Below are positions 17,863 to 28,800 of a stretch of 64,000 bases of DNA, in pieces. The DNA is taken from the NCBI GenBank assembly GCA_966250335.1, contig CBINGZ010000004.1, forward strand, positions 145,963-209,962, written 5' to 3'. The translations under genes were made by a program, and so were the position numbers. Positions within the stretch are counted from its first letter, which is position 1. Each line of letters starts with the position of its first letter. Source of the stretch: OLB7 sp966250335. Its GTDB lineage: Bacteria; Bacteroidota; Ignavibacteria; OLB7. Under the pieces are notes generated by a model. That model had not been told where the DNA came from. It was given only the letters and a program-made list of their open reading frames with translations, and did not search any database.

Positions 17863-19905
17863 TTACATGGGGTTGTCTACCGTGATGCGGATGGCGTCCG
17901 CCAGATGCTCGAACTCCGGGAACGAAGATTGCTGTAAGGGGCTCCCTCCCGGAGAAGGTCGCGCCTCGGTGACGGCCCGGTCGGCGCCGAGGGTCCGTTT
18001 GATCGATGCGATACGCTGTTTGAGATGTTCTCTCGTATAGGCCGGAACCTGCTCGGCCTCGATCAGCGGAGCAACGGTCAGGCGGGCGTTCACTCCGGCT
18101 CTGGAGCGGATCGCCTCGATCCTGGCACGTTCATCCTCCTTCTTTCCGGACTCGTCGGAAGATCCTGTCAGGATGTATGTGATCCGTTCGAGCCGCCTCT
18201 CTCCGTTCCTCTCCGCCTCTATCACGAGTGTGTCGCGGGCCGTGGCGACCGTTCCGGCGGAATCCTCCACGGTGAACTCCGCCGTCAGAGGAGGGAGCGG
18301 CGCCTCGAGCGCGGCACGGTCGATATGGAGACTCAGTTCGGAGTCGTCCGCCGCCGCGTCGTTCGAATATCGCGATATGATTCTGTTGCCCTGGCTCACC
18401 GTCAACTGCCAGCGTCGCACGCCGCCCGGAGCGCCGAAGAGCGGCGTCAGCCCGGTGGCCGGCGTCCTGACCTGCTTGACGGTCCAGCGCGTCTCCACCG
18501 GCGCAAGGATCGATCCGTTCGCCGAGCCGATCCTGACGTGCCGGGCGTGCGCCCCGGCGTCCGCGAGTCTGTGAGTCGCGGGGCTCTTTCCGCTGCCGAT
18601 CCTGAGCTGCGCGTCGGGCACGCCCCAGACATCGTGCAGGTACATTCTGACAGCCTCGGCGCGCGCCTTCGCCAGCGACGGCGGCTCGTTCCCGGCGGCC
18701 GATCCGGTCAGCGTCACCACGGCGCGCGGGTCGGTCCGCAGGCGATGACCCAGGATGTTCAATCCCTGAAGATAGATCTCCCCGGCGTCGGCCCCCGCCA
18801 GCGAGTCGGGCGTGAACGTTTCTATCCGACCGCGATCTAACTGGCGGTAACGTTCCGGCAGCCGCGACGATCCCTGTTCGAAATAAAAGATCGGAGTGAG
18901 ATCGGTTATCTGAAGGTTGGAGATATCCTCCGGCGCCACTGCGAACGTCTGCCGCTTCTCGCCGTTCTCGTCGAGCGCGTAGAGATCCACGGTCGGGGTG
19001 AGAGGGTATCGATGTCGTGCCGCGATCTTCGTCGTGTCGATCTCCGGAGGCGTCGGCGGCACGGGGAGGGGTTCGGGTTCCCGCTCACCGAACGAGAAGA
19101 TGAACGACGTTCCGAATCCGCCGCTCCATACGCCGCGTCCCCCCTGCGAAAGCGAGCCCGCGTCGATCCGCGCGTAGAGCTCCGGGACGAGGAGGAGCGA
19201 GCCGAACAGAGGGAGGGAATACGACATGGAGAAGGAGAGTCCGCCCCGCAGCCGGGGGGAGGCGATGCTCTCTCCGGAGGCTTTGAGGGCGACCGGCTGG
19301 AAGTCCAGGCCCTGTTTCCTCCAGAAGAAGTCCACATGCTCCCCCTCGGCGGTCGTCGTTTCGGTCATGCTGATTCCCGATCCGGCCCGCCAGCTCAGCC
19401 ACGGGCCGGTCCGCAGCCTCAGGCGGTCGAAGAGGAGGAAGCTCACGGCGGGCTCGAACTGTGCGGTAAGCGTCCGCGCGACGACCAGGGTGTCGAGAGC
19501 GAGCGTGTAGAGGAGGATATTGTTCTGGGCGTCGTAGGCTCTGTAGAGGGCCGACTGAGCGCGCGCCTCGCCGTAGGAATATCCAATACCGATATTCGAT
19601 TCGATCCCTATCCCTTTCGCAATCAGGTCGGGAAAGGAGAGAACGGCTCCCCCCCGGATCGTGTGACTGAAGGAACTTCCATACATATCGCACGCGCAGG
19701 GGCCGCGGGAGCCGTCGTTCCGTTGTATCACGGTGGGATCTCCCGTCTCGTAGGCCACGTACGGTCCGATGCCGAACGTTCCCTGCGCCGACGCCGTCCC
19801 CAGGTTCGCCGCTACTGCCGCGAGCACGATTGCCGCCGGAAGGCGGATCGCGTCCCGGAACGGGGTGTGGAAGGAGCGTGTCGTATGGTTCGATCGATAT
19901 GGCAT
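17863..19905 (-). CDS. Outer-membrane barrel protein with degenerate OmpA-like domain (module A)
   Basis: 680 residues. A signal peptide (about 1-40, ending TASAQ) leads into 'GTFGIGPYVAYETGDP' and alternating aromatic/Gly strands to about 270, a predicted outer-membrane beta-barrel. An OmpA-C-like segment follows near 390-470 ('GLNILGHRLRTDP', 'SLAKARAEAVRMYL', 'LRIGSGKSP'). The 'HTD' position of peptidoglycan-binding OmpA domains reads 'GSAAG', so the key Asp appears lost; the Arg of the ARA motif remains. A further ~200 residue region with 'LTAEFTVEDSAGTVATARDT' is shared with the gene at 43808-45871. It is divergent from the ECF sigma gene at 20062. It probably anchors or senses surface proteins; its exact role is unknown. 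Confidence 0.75.
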   Translation of the reverse strand: MPYRSNHTTRSFHTPFRDAIRLPAAIVLAAVAANLGTASAQGTFGIGPYVAYETGDPTVIQRNDGSRGPCACDMYGSSFSHTIRGGAVLSFPDLIAKGIGIESNIGIGYSYGEARAQSALYRAYDAQNNILLYTLALDTLVVARTLTAQFEPAVSFLLFDRLRLRTGPWLSWRAGSGISMTETTTAEGEHVDFFWRKQGLDFQPVALKASGESIASPRLRGGLSFSMSYSLPLFGSLLLVPELYARIDAGSLSQGGRGVWSGGFGTSFIFSFGEREPEPLPVPPTPPEIDTTKIAARHRYPLTPTVDLYALDENGEKRQTFAVAPEDISNLQITDLTPIFYFEQGSSRLPERYRQLDRGRIETFTPDSLAGADAGEIYLQGLNILGHRLRTDPRAVVTLTGSAAGNEPPSLAKARAEAVRMYLHDVWGVPDAQLRIGSGKSPATHRLADAGAHARHVRIGSANGSILAPVETRWTVKQVRTPATGLTPLFGAPGGVRRWQLTVSQGNRIISRYSNDAAADDSELSLHIDRAALEAPLPPLTAEFTVEDSAGTVATARDTLVIEAERNGERRLERITYILTGSSDESGKKEDERARIEAIRSRAGVNARLTVAPLIEAEQVPAYTREHLKQRIASIKRTLGADRAVTEARPSPGGSPLQQSSFPEFEHLADAIRITVDNPM

Positions 19906-20061
19906 GTCCGTTTCCCTGACGAGGCCCGATACCCGGGGCCGCGTTCAAGGGGATGACAATTCAGCGGAAGAAAACGTTACAGCGCCGCGGATGAGGCCGG
20001 GATGTAATGTTTCGGACGATACGATTGTCATACGGAGGAAGACCACGGGGATGCCCAGAAG
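19906..20061. promoter_or_regulatory. Divergent regulatory region of module A
   Basis: 156 bp between the divergent OmpA-like and sigma-factor genes. The word GGATGTAA occurs at 20000-20007, about 55 bp before the sigma start. ACGTTACA at 19974-19981 and TGTAATGT at 20003-20010 form an imperfect dyad around it. The same word, on the other strand, occurs in the equivalent region of module B (47698-47705). This could be an autoregulatory ECF promoter element, but there is no consensus to test it against here. Confidence 0.3.
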
Positions 20062-20712
20062 ATGAGCCATCTGTCGATCACATTCGCCGACGCCGTCGCG
20101 TCGGAACCCACGGATACCGGGACGCCTGACGCCATGCGAGTCAATCAGGAGAGCCTGCTGTTGAGCCGATTCATCGGCGGCGACGATTCGGCGTTCGTTC
20201 TGCTCTACGACAGATACAACCCGCACCTCTATCTCTATTGCCGCAAGATGGTCGGGAGCGCTCAGCTGGCACAGGATATGATGCAGGAAGTGTGGATCAG
20301 GGTGATCGGGCTCCGGGCCCGGCCGCAGACGATCTCGAACCCGGGAGGCTTCCTGCTGACGATGGCGCGGAACCTCTGCCTGAATCATATCAAGTCACGC
20401 GAACGGCTCGCCCCGTTCGATCGGATCACGGAGGAGGATCACCCGACCTTCAGCCTCCGAGAGCTGTCGGAGATGGAGGAGATGGTCCTGCTGGCGCTCC
20501 CGAAACTTCCGTTCGATCTGCGGGAGATTCTGGTGCTCAACGTCTATTGCGATTATTCGGCCGAGCAGATCGCCGTTATGCTCGGCCTTGCTCCGAACGC
20601 GGTCAGGACCAGGGCCTGCAGAGCCAGGGCACGATTGAAAAAGATGATCGAAAGGATGATCGACTACGAACGACGACAGGAGGGGCTCAATGAGACAGAA
20701 ACGGCGGGATAA
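20062..20712 (+). CDS. ECF-family sigma-70 factor (module A)
   Basis: 216 residues. Region 2 is clear ('FVLLYDRYNPHLYLYCRKMV', then 'AQDMMQEVWIRVI', then 'FLLTMARNLCLNHIKSR'). Region 4 carries a helix-turn-helix ('LREILVLNVYCDYSAEQIAVMLGLAPNAVRTRACRARARL', in parts). Regions 1.1 and 3 are absent, as in ECF sigmas. The first ~30 residues before 'NQESLLLSRF' may be over-called, since an ATG at 20134 also fits. Its end overlaps the anti-sigma gene by 23 bp, indicating translational coupling. It should direct RNA polymerase to a small regulon, most simply its own operon and the divergent OmpA-like/cargo genes. It is a clear paralogue of the gene at 47819. Confidence 0.9.
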   Translation: MSHLSITFADAVASEPTDTGTPDAMRVNQESLLLSRFIGGDDSAFVLLYDRYNPHLYLYCRKMVGSAQLAQDMMQEVWIRVIGLRARPQTISNPGGFLLTMARNLCLNHIKSRERLAPFDRITEEDHPTFSLRELSEMEEMVLLALPKLPFDLREILVLNVYCDYSAEQIAVMLGLAPNAVRTRACRARARLKKMIERMIDYERRQEGLNETETAG

Positions 20713-21403
20713 TATCGTTCAGAGATATCTCTCCGGGGAGATGAATCCCTCGGAACAGGAGCGATTCCTTCTTCGCCTCCGCCGCGACGGCCAGTTGCGG
20801 CGAACCCTGGAGGTCAATCGCAGCCTCTATTCGGCGATGCGGAAGGAGCGGAGCCTGGAGATGCTTCCGGACGCCGAGTCGCGCGCCCGAATCCTCTCGA
20901 TGCTCGGTTCATCCTCCGCCGTCGACACGGCGCCGGGGGGGGGAGCGATGGGGCAGGGAACGGCGGCACAGGGGGGATCGGGATGGCTTGCGGCCCTTGA
21001 ATCATTCAAGCTGGTGGGGGCATTGGTGAGCATCGCGGCCGTCACGACCGCACTCTTCGTTCTGCCGTCGGAGAAGAATCCGGACCGATCCCCTTCGGTA
21101 CAGGAGCGTCCGGCGGCGCAGGCTCCGATTCTCGATACATCGCATTTCGAGCCGCCGCGGGTCGTTCCCGCTCCATCGGTCCCGGCCCCTGAAGCAAGAG
21201 CCTCCGGAACAAAGAGAACGGAACCGGTTGCGCCCGCGTCGACCGTCAAGGAGCCGAAGAACGATCGCGCGGAGATCCATTCTACTCAGGCCCGGGAGGC
21301 CGATGCGGTTCCGACGGAATCGAAACATGACCCGGCCGCGAAGCGGGTCGTGGTCGACCGGGACACGGCAAGGGTGAGGATGAAGTTCGAGCCGCCGAAG
21401 TAG
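20690..21403 (+). CDS. Membrane-anchored anti-sigma factor candidate (module A)
   Basis: 237 residues. A cytoplasmic helical N-domain ('IVQRYLSGEMNPSEQERFLLRL', in parts; about 1-73) is followed by a flexible linker, one transmembrane helix (about 107-125) and a Pro/Ala/Glu-rich periplasmic tail ending 'ARVRMKFEPPK'. The layout and the 23 bp overlap with the ECF sigma gene are typical of cognate anti-sigma factors. There is no HxxxCxxC zinc motif, so it is not a ZAS-type protein. The N-domain matches the module B protein at 48478 ('RYLNGEMTSSEEHDLF'), and both tails end in a short basic/aromatic beta-like segment. The periplasmic tail is the likely sensor. Binding to the sigma is inferred. 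Confidence 0.72.
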   Translation: MRQKRRDNIVQRYLSGEMNPSEQERFLLRLRRDGQLRRTLEVNRSLYSAMRKERSLEMLPDAESRARILSMLGSSSAVDTAPGGGAMGQGTAAQGGSGWLAALESFKLVGALVSIAAVTTALFVLPSEKNPDRSPSVQERPAAQAPILDTSHFEPPRVVPAPSVPAPEARASGTKRTEPVAPASTVKEPKNDRAEIHSTQAREADAVPTESKHDPAAKRVVVDRDTARVRMKFEPPK

Positions 21404-21419
21404 GCGGTTCCGTTGAATC

Positions 21420-21452
21420 GCGGGATGATATCGATCTGCGATATCATCCCGC
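21420..21452 (+). terminator. Strong hairpin after anti-sigma gene, fused to mfd remnant
   Basis: Perfect 14 bp stem GCGGGATGATATCG/CGATATCATCCCGC (21420-21433 and 21439-21452), loop ATCTG. It lies 17 bp after the anti-sigma stop. The right arm overlaps the start of the mfd-derived sequence (21446 onward), so this is probably the old convergent terminator between the anti-sigma gene and an ancestral mfd copy. Confidence 0.7.
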
Positions 21453-21614
21453 CGCCGTCTCCTTCGCCCCCTCCATCATATCGTCTCGCGTCAGTTCCTC
21501 CACCGCATCGTCGACGATCTTCTGGAAGAGATCGAACCTGACCTTGTTGATAAAGCCTGATTGTCGGCCCCGAGGATGTTGCCGACGCCGCGGATCTCCA
21601 GGTCACGCATCGCT
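21446..21614 (-). pseudogene. mfd: Truncated, internally deleted copy of the mfd 3' end
   Basis: Bases 21446-21485 are identical (40 bp) to 31227-31266, the last codons of intact mfd. Bases ~21487-21614 then match ~31775-31902 at roughly 84% identity by eye, so about 500 bp present in mfd is missing here. There is also at least one single-base indel (near 21565) and a changed stop (TGA instead of TAG). The copy has the same orientation as mfd. It cannot make a functional product. It marks the left edge of the Rhs island and shows that mfd sequence once lay next to the anti-sigma gene. The rest of the 21404-21821 spacer (21615-21821) is AT-richer and shows no gene. Confidence 0.85.
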
Positions 21615-21821
21615 CCGGGATCTGGTATGATTTCCGTTGAGAGGATGGGTACACTAATGCGAAGTCGACATCTTCGCAAATAAATGCGCATCTGCCATAT
21701 CGTGAAGAGAAGATAAACTCGCGAAGGGATTGACTTTCAACAAAGCCCTCTGTACTATGGTGCGGCCTTTACAACAAATCCTGCCTGTGGTTTCCATTAT
21801 GCCGGTATTGAAGGAGGAGAT

Positions 21822-22757
21822 ATGGGAAGGTTCTTTATTAGAGTCTGCGGAAGTATCAGGTGGACGGTGGCATTGAGTATTCTTAACACTGCCATCTTTC
21901 TATGTATCCAGCCGACAGCCATTGCAGCCCCCGATTCGGGGAACGACGACATTACCTTGACCGGCTCTCTTCGTCTCTTTGTCGGGCATCTCAATTTCGA
22001 CTCCTATCCCGATACTGTCTACGGCGCGGCCGATCGTGGTGCGCGCGCCTTGCCGGTCTCGATCGCATGGGGAGCCGGGCCGTCTACGAAGCAATCTCCT
22101 TCAAAGAACAATCGCACGGAGATCCGATATCCAAAGTGGTCGACACTCGGTGGTTCTCTTGCTATCCAGCGGCTCAACTCCGATGACACGTTTTCAGATC
22201 TCTGTATCTACCTCTGGGGCACATACAAGCAGGGAGCGAAGAGCCGGGATACTATGCGTGTACTCGCAATCTTCGGCCAGTCCAACCTTGACCGTGTTCC
22301 TGAGATTCGATTGAAGAACATTGACGGATTCCAGACTGAACCATTCATCGCGATGGATCTGCGGGCCGATTCGGAGTTCGTCAAGCCCGCTGTTCGGGAC
22401 ATGTCCGGCAAGCGGAGCTATGAACTGAAGCAGATCCGGCTGGGGGAGAAGGTTGATACGTCGCGCACGAAGCTCCCTGTATTTCCTCCAGCCCCCCTCT
22501 ACTCCGTTCGGGTCTACCCCAATCCCATAGCACAGATAGCCAGTGTGGAGGCGAGCGTTCTACCGTTAGGTGAGTATCACGTTACTGTGATGTCGGTCAA
22601 CGGGCGTATTGCTCACGAACAGCAGGTGTCGGTGAATCTGTCCGGTGAGCTGTTCCGGCTGCTCGACCTTCGCGCGCTCTCCAATGGTTATTATATCGTC
22701 CGAATCTATTCAGATCAAAGGGTCATCGGATCGTATCCTATCACTATCACCCGATAG
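21822..22757 (+). CDS. Exported protein with T9SS sorting domain, unknown function
   Basis: 311 residues. A long basic-then-hydrophobic leader (about 1-36, ending TAIAA) is a signal peptide. The middle ('ITLTGSLRLFVGHLNFDSYPD', in part; 'VYGAADRGARALPVSIAWG') has no family I can name, although 'VGHLNFDSYPDT' resembles FG-GAP-type repeats that precede 'GDFNGDGY'-like segments. The C-terminus from 'VRVYPNPIAQIAS' to 'GSYPITITR' is a T9SS sorting domain. It precedes the giant Rhs gene by 79 bp in the same direction and is less GC-rich than the genes to its left. It may be part of the same island and of one transcript. Confidence 0.75.
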   Translation: MGRFFIRVCGSIRWTVALSILNTAIFLCIQPTAIAAPDSGNDDITLTGSLRLFVGHLNFDSYPDTVYGAADRGARALPVSIAWGAGPSTKQSPSKNNRTEIRYPKWSTLGGSLAIQRLNSDDTFSDLCIYLWGTYKQGAKSRDTMRVLAIFGQSNLDRVPEIRLKNIDGFQTEPFIAMDLRADSEFVKPAVRDMSGKRSYELKQIRLGEKVDTSRTKLPVFPPAPLYSVRVYPNPIAQIASVEASVLPLGEYHVTVMSVNGRIAHEQQVSVNLSGELFRLLDLRALSNGYYIVRIYSDQRVIGSYPITITR

Positions 22758-22836
22758 TATCACCAGACGTTATCAGATAGAGTTCCCCCCGTAGGTTCAC
22801 AACCGTTCCGGTTACAATGAAGTGAGGAGTTGCCGT

Positions 22837-25800
22837 ATGAGGGTCAAGAGCCTGTTCCACGTCCTTGCCTCTCTTGTTCTGTCGCTTGCCAACCTTCCAG
22901 CTGTAAAGGCGCAGTTCGCGCCGGACGCATTCGAGACGCAGAAGCATTCGGATCTCTACGACGAACGAGGCTTCCAGCGCAACTCGGTCCTCTCCGTCGA
23001 TGGCTCGCTGATGGTCGCTGAGGCCAACGGCAATGTCTCCTACCGCTATCCGATCAGCTCCCATCCTGTCAGCGGCCATCCGGTGACCGTTTCACTCAAC
23101 TATTGCGGAGCGGTCGCCTTCACCACCTTCAAGGATTACTATCGCGGTCCCCTCGATCCTGGAGATCCCCTTCCCGATGAGGAGTGGTCGGTGAAGGGCG
23201 GCGGACAGCGCTGGGGGAAGTTCCATCAGAACAGACCCGCCTGGATTCTCGGCGTCAACGGTTTCGCAGTTCAGGTTCTAGGCACCACGACACAGTTCCA
23301 CATGGACCCCACGAAGCTCACCGATCCTGACTTCGAGGAAAGGACCGAGTTCGACGACGAGGACTTCGTATGGGTTGCTGACGGCTACGACTTCTCGAAT
23401 CGGATGAAGAATCTTGGCGTGGAAGAGAATGTAGGCGGTATAGACAAGCATGAGTTCGTTGACGTAATCCGCCTGCTTCGCGAGGACGGCAGTATTCTGA
23501 CGCTTGTCAACGCCAAGCGATCGGATACGCTTACCCCGCAGGCGTGGAACGATTCGATGTACACCGGCTATTATGTTCCGCATGAGGCCAACAACAACGG
23601 CTTTGCCCTGGTCGACTATGCGCCGGGAGGGATGCCGGCATTCATCGAGGACTTCGAATCGAACTACGCGAATCCCCGACGTGTCCGATACTACCCCGGC
23701 AATGGGCTGGAATTCGTGTTCTACGAATACGTAATCCCCTACGGTACCGACGAGTACCGTGAGACCTTGCAGACCTACGGCGGCGCGAAAGCGGGACCAA
23801 CGATCTTCTATCTGGAAGAGATCAATTCGAGCGGAGGAAGGATCACGAAGTTCAGCCGGTCAAGACACGACAACCGAACCGATGCTCTCGATCAATGGCG
23901 CGGCTACGACTCGACGAAGGGCCGGGCGCTGGTCACGCAGTTTGACGGTCATTCGATCAGCTATTCGAACAGCGGTCTATACATCGAAGCGCTCGGCAGA
24001 ACGATTCTCGTTCGTTGCGATACGGTCTCCAAGAGCGGCAATACCGGCAACGAGACCGATATGCCGCTGGCGATCAACGGCGACCGTGGAACGGCTGCCG
24101 ATGCGATCGCCCGTATGGATCGCAACGAGCCCTATCAGTACAAATCCTATCTCGGTTATGTGACCGAGATCATCGATCCGGAAGGGAGGAAGACACGATT
24201 CGACTACGAGCGGTACTGGAAGCAATACGTCGGCACCGGCTTCCCGGTCGCCAGCAGCACGGCCACAATCACCCTGGGCAACTATCGATTGAAAGAGATA
24301 CAGGAGCCGAGAGCCCGCTACGAATTGGAGTATTACGCGAGCGATCCGAACATCGTCGGGCCTCCTGTCGGCGATACGATTGAGATCGATCCGACAACAG
24401 AGGATCAGTACGCGATCCAGAGCATGGTGAAGAAGACGGAAAAGTATCAGGGCGTGACCTTGCTGACGACCGACGAATACCTGTTCGAGTATGCTCCGGG
24501 GAATCAGGCGTTCATCGACAAGGCAACGCACACGACGACCGACGAGATCGCCGCCACCTCAACGACGACGACACTCCATTTTCGGAAGCATACGCTACCG
24601 CGATTTCTGCCCTTCATGCCCGACCCGCGTCACACCGAAATGTACAAAGTAGTGCGGGTTGCGCCCGGAGACACGCTGACGAAGGAGTCGAGCGAGGATA
24701 GCCTGGCGCCATACCTGCGCCTGATGTCGACGGCGATCGAAACGATCAACGGGCTGGCGAAGTCGACGGTCGATTACACCTATGGCCTGGAGCGCATCCG
24801 GCATTTCGGAGGGGACAGCGCGCTTGCGGAGTATTTCGGAACAGGCATCGCCTGGAAGCGGGAACACTTCACCTGTCCGTGCCACGGCTGCGACTCGCTG
24901 GATTCCACGGCGACCGAGTACAAGCGGATCGAGGAGGTCTATCTGAACCTCCCCCTGATCGACACGACCTACACGGTCATCGATTCCTCGCGACTGAACA
25001 AGTTCAAGACCTATGAGAACTATCAGGCGCTGAAGGCCGGCGGCGCCATCACCGGATCGTGGGAGGAGAATATCTTCAACCCGCTCGTGTTTGTCGGCGA
25101 TCGCGATACATTGACGCGAAACGCTCCCCCGTACTTCGGACTGGTGAAACAGATGACCACGGCCGACATGGTTCGTGAGATCAATATCGGCCGGATCAAT
25201 ACGTATGAAACCGCGTTCAATCCTCTCCCCCCTGCGGTCCCTCGGGGGATGCTGCTGCGAGACTCGCTGACCGGAGGGATTGTCAACGGAGCACAGAGCG
25301 GACTCCCCGGTTCGGTCTACACCTCCGTCTATTCACGAGGCCACTGGCTGCCGGATATCACCATGAATGCCAATGGAGCGATTGCGCGCAGCTTCTACAA
25401 GTATCGGTACGCCGGTCCCGATCTGCATCATAACGATTCAGGGACGCAGAGCTATCGGTTCAGCGGGTCGATGCTCGACTTCGCGAACGGCGTGACGGTG
25501 CGTGACCTGGCGAACCGGGAATACTTCACCTATCTCTACGAGAAGCCGTCGGTGTCGCGCCGGTACGTGCGCCGGGTCGATCCGACGTCACTGACGGTGA
25601 CGTATGGTATTCTCGACGGGTATCATGAGCTGACATTCCACGGTCTTGCCTCGGCGGTCGTCGATCCGAACGGCTGGCTGTCGGAGATGGAGTATGATTA
25701 CAACGGCAGGATCAACACGGCGCGGCTGCCGTTCGACTTTCCCATCCTCGACACGTTCCATACCGAAACCTACAGCGGCATGGTGGGGCTTCCCGGCAAC

Positions 25801-28800
25801 GGACTGTCGGTCGTCAAGTGGGGGTACGATACGGTCTACTGCGATAATGATTGCGACGTGATAGGATATGCCTCGGCGGCGCCGATCGTCTGGCGATATG
25901 AACCTCGCATCCTGTTTGCCGAGAACCCGGCGATCTCTACGCCGGACTGCTACGGCAATTATTCGGTGACGCAAAAGAAGGGGGGACCAAGCCCGCAACG
26001 AGCCTGCAACACGCCTCTGCCGTACACGCGCCGGGAGTCGACGGTGGGAGAGCTGCTCTTCGATATCGCTCCGGCCGATACGTTCTCGATCCTCTCGGTC
26101 GACAGCGCACACGTGCGATTGTACGTTGCATCGATCTCCGACACATGCGTTCATGTGGAGTTCACCAAACCCGAATGGGGACTCTCGAAGACGTTGGTCT
26201 TGAACTGTCCGATCGGTTCGGGAGGAAGTCAGACGTTCCTCGACAAACAGGAGCGCGAATACTTCCGTCTGGATCTGACCGACTGGCGCGACAGCATCCT
26301 GGCGCGGGCAGGATCGGCAACACCCGCATTGAAGCTGACGTTTGCCGTGACGACAATAGGAGGGGCGGTGAGCTTCGCAACCGGCATGGACGCGGAAGAC
26401 ACAAGGACGCGGTTGATGCTGAAGGGGAGCTTCGAGCATGACGTTCGGCTGGTCGACTATACGGTGCGCTATGAGTACGATGATGAGGCGCTGACCTCGA
26501 CGGTGCTGGCGAAGGTGGACGACTCGCTCCATTCGTCGAACAACCTGAACTGGGCGACGATCGGCAGCAACCGCCGGGAAACGAAGAGCCGGTTCAGCTT
26601 TGGGGCGAACTATCGGGTGCAGAGCGGCAGAACGTGGATCGGCAAGCCGTCGAGCCCGGTGAGAATCGATTCGGTGACGAGCGACTACACGGGAGCCGGA
26701 GCAAAGCGGAAGATCACCGACCAGGAAGGCGATACTATTGTCACGCGATATGATGCTCTCGGTCGGGCGATCGAGGTCCTCAACGCCGATGGAACGACCT
26801 CGGCGGTCAGCTACTCGTACGGCACACCAGCGAGCCTCGGAGTGAGCGATCAGGAGTTCCCCTGCAACTTCGTTGCCGTGACCATCTCGCGACGAGAGGA
26901 CAGCGTGCTGTTCGTGAAGTACACGGACGCATTCGGGCGGGTTCGGCGTGAGGTGGCCGACTCGGGTGGGCTCCATCTCGTCACGCGCTACGAGTTCGAC
27001 TATCTCGACAGGCTTCGTCTGGCCGTCAATCCGAACGGCGACACGACGCAGTACTGGTATGATCGGTTCGGCCGTGTCAGGTACAAGTACCAGCCGGATA
27101 TGGGCACGACCTCCTTTGCCTACGATAATCTGGGCAACCTCCGCTTTACCCAAAGCCAGGAGCAGGCCGACAAGAAGCGGATGACCTTCAACCAGTACGA
27201 CGATCTGAACCGGCTGGTACTGATTGGAGAGATGATCCATCCTGACGGATCCGAGACCGATACGACGATCCACTACGGTATTGCACCGACAGGAGACGAC
27301 GGCAAGGAGCAGGATGCACAGCATCAACCCTTCCCGCCCGTTATGGGAAAGCGTGGCGCGCTGATCATGTCCGGTGGCTCCGATACGCTGGACCTCAACC
27401 GCTACACCGATATCGCCGACCCGAAGAAGCTCAATACGGGGCTGACATGGCCCGTGCCGACGGCAAACCAGACACTGTGGATGACGTCCGCATCTTCCTT
27501 GCCGGCCATGCGTCCCGACACGTCGGTGAAGATCGTCGGCTGTTCGATCGGACCAAGTGCTTTGCTGAGCGACACGACGACAGCGATCCCTCCGCTGCTG
27601 GTCAGTCCTGTATGGCCGACCCATTTCTACGATCCACGCAAGGGGCCGGGGGCGTCGCTGACGACCTTTGAACATCTGGCGCTCTATCCCCACTTTCCCC
27701 GTATTGCGATCTACTATGACTCTCTTCCGGCTCGTGAGGGGACGATCTGGAAGAACTTCCCCCCCTATTACAAGTGGGATTCGATCGCTCCGAAAGGAAG
27801 GATACGGAACATGAAGGGAAGAGAAGTTGCGGTCGCCTACCGGGAGCATGGCGGAGAGCCGTATCATTATGTCGTACTCAGCTACGACGAGCGGGGCCGT
27901 GTGGAAGCGCTGCTGCGCTACACCGAAAATCTCGGCTTCGATGCCGTCTACTACAGCTACAACTCGGCGAACATGACGACGGCGGTCCGCGTCGCCGACC
28001 CGTTCCGGCAGTATACGAGCTTCTATGGCTATGACTGGAACGGAAGGGTCGACTCGATCTGGACGAAGCTTGAAACTCCGTTCAGCGGTCTGCTGGTGAA
28101 CCTGGCTCCGTCGATGCGGGCTGACAGTCTGAAACGACCGTCGATGCCTGCGCGACCGGGGCAGGCGGATATCGTCTACAGGTACAACAAGGTCGGCGCA
28201 GTCGACACGATGCGTTATCCGGGACCGTCGATCACGGTGCTGTATACCTACAACGATCGTAAGTGGCTGACCGGAGTCACGGCAGGGATGCCCTCTCCGA
28301 CACTGTTGTTTCAGGAACAGCTGATGTATGAGGCGACAGGCCAGATTATCAGACAGCGATCGAGGAGTTCGGTGAACCCGACGTGGCTGGATCAGAACTA
28401 CGGCTACGACCCGGTCCAGCGGCTGGAATGGTGGAAGCGGAGCACGGCGACCGATACGACGTTTTATACCTATGATGATGTCGGGAATCGCCTGACGTCG
28501 GGTAACCCGGTCGCTGCCTGGGACAACTACGCATACTACGGTGCCGGACTAGGCCCCAACCGCCTCTACTGGGTTCACCATACGGAGCCGGCGACGGTCG
28601 CCAAACGGACGTACCAGACATATAATGCCAACGGCTCGACGACCGATCGTGCCCGGTGGAACTGGACGCCGCCGCTTCCAACGCAGATCGACGAGGATCA
28701 TATGTCGTACAGCTATAGGGAACTGACATGGCGATACCTGAGCGGCAGTCCGTACGTGAACTCGCACTACGACTGGCGGTACCGCTACAACGCGAGAGGG

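Noticed and set aside
25588..27867. 759-residue open frame opposite the Rhs gene
   Set aside because: Arg-rich composition without motifs; the Rhs repeats on the plus strand are unambiguous.
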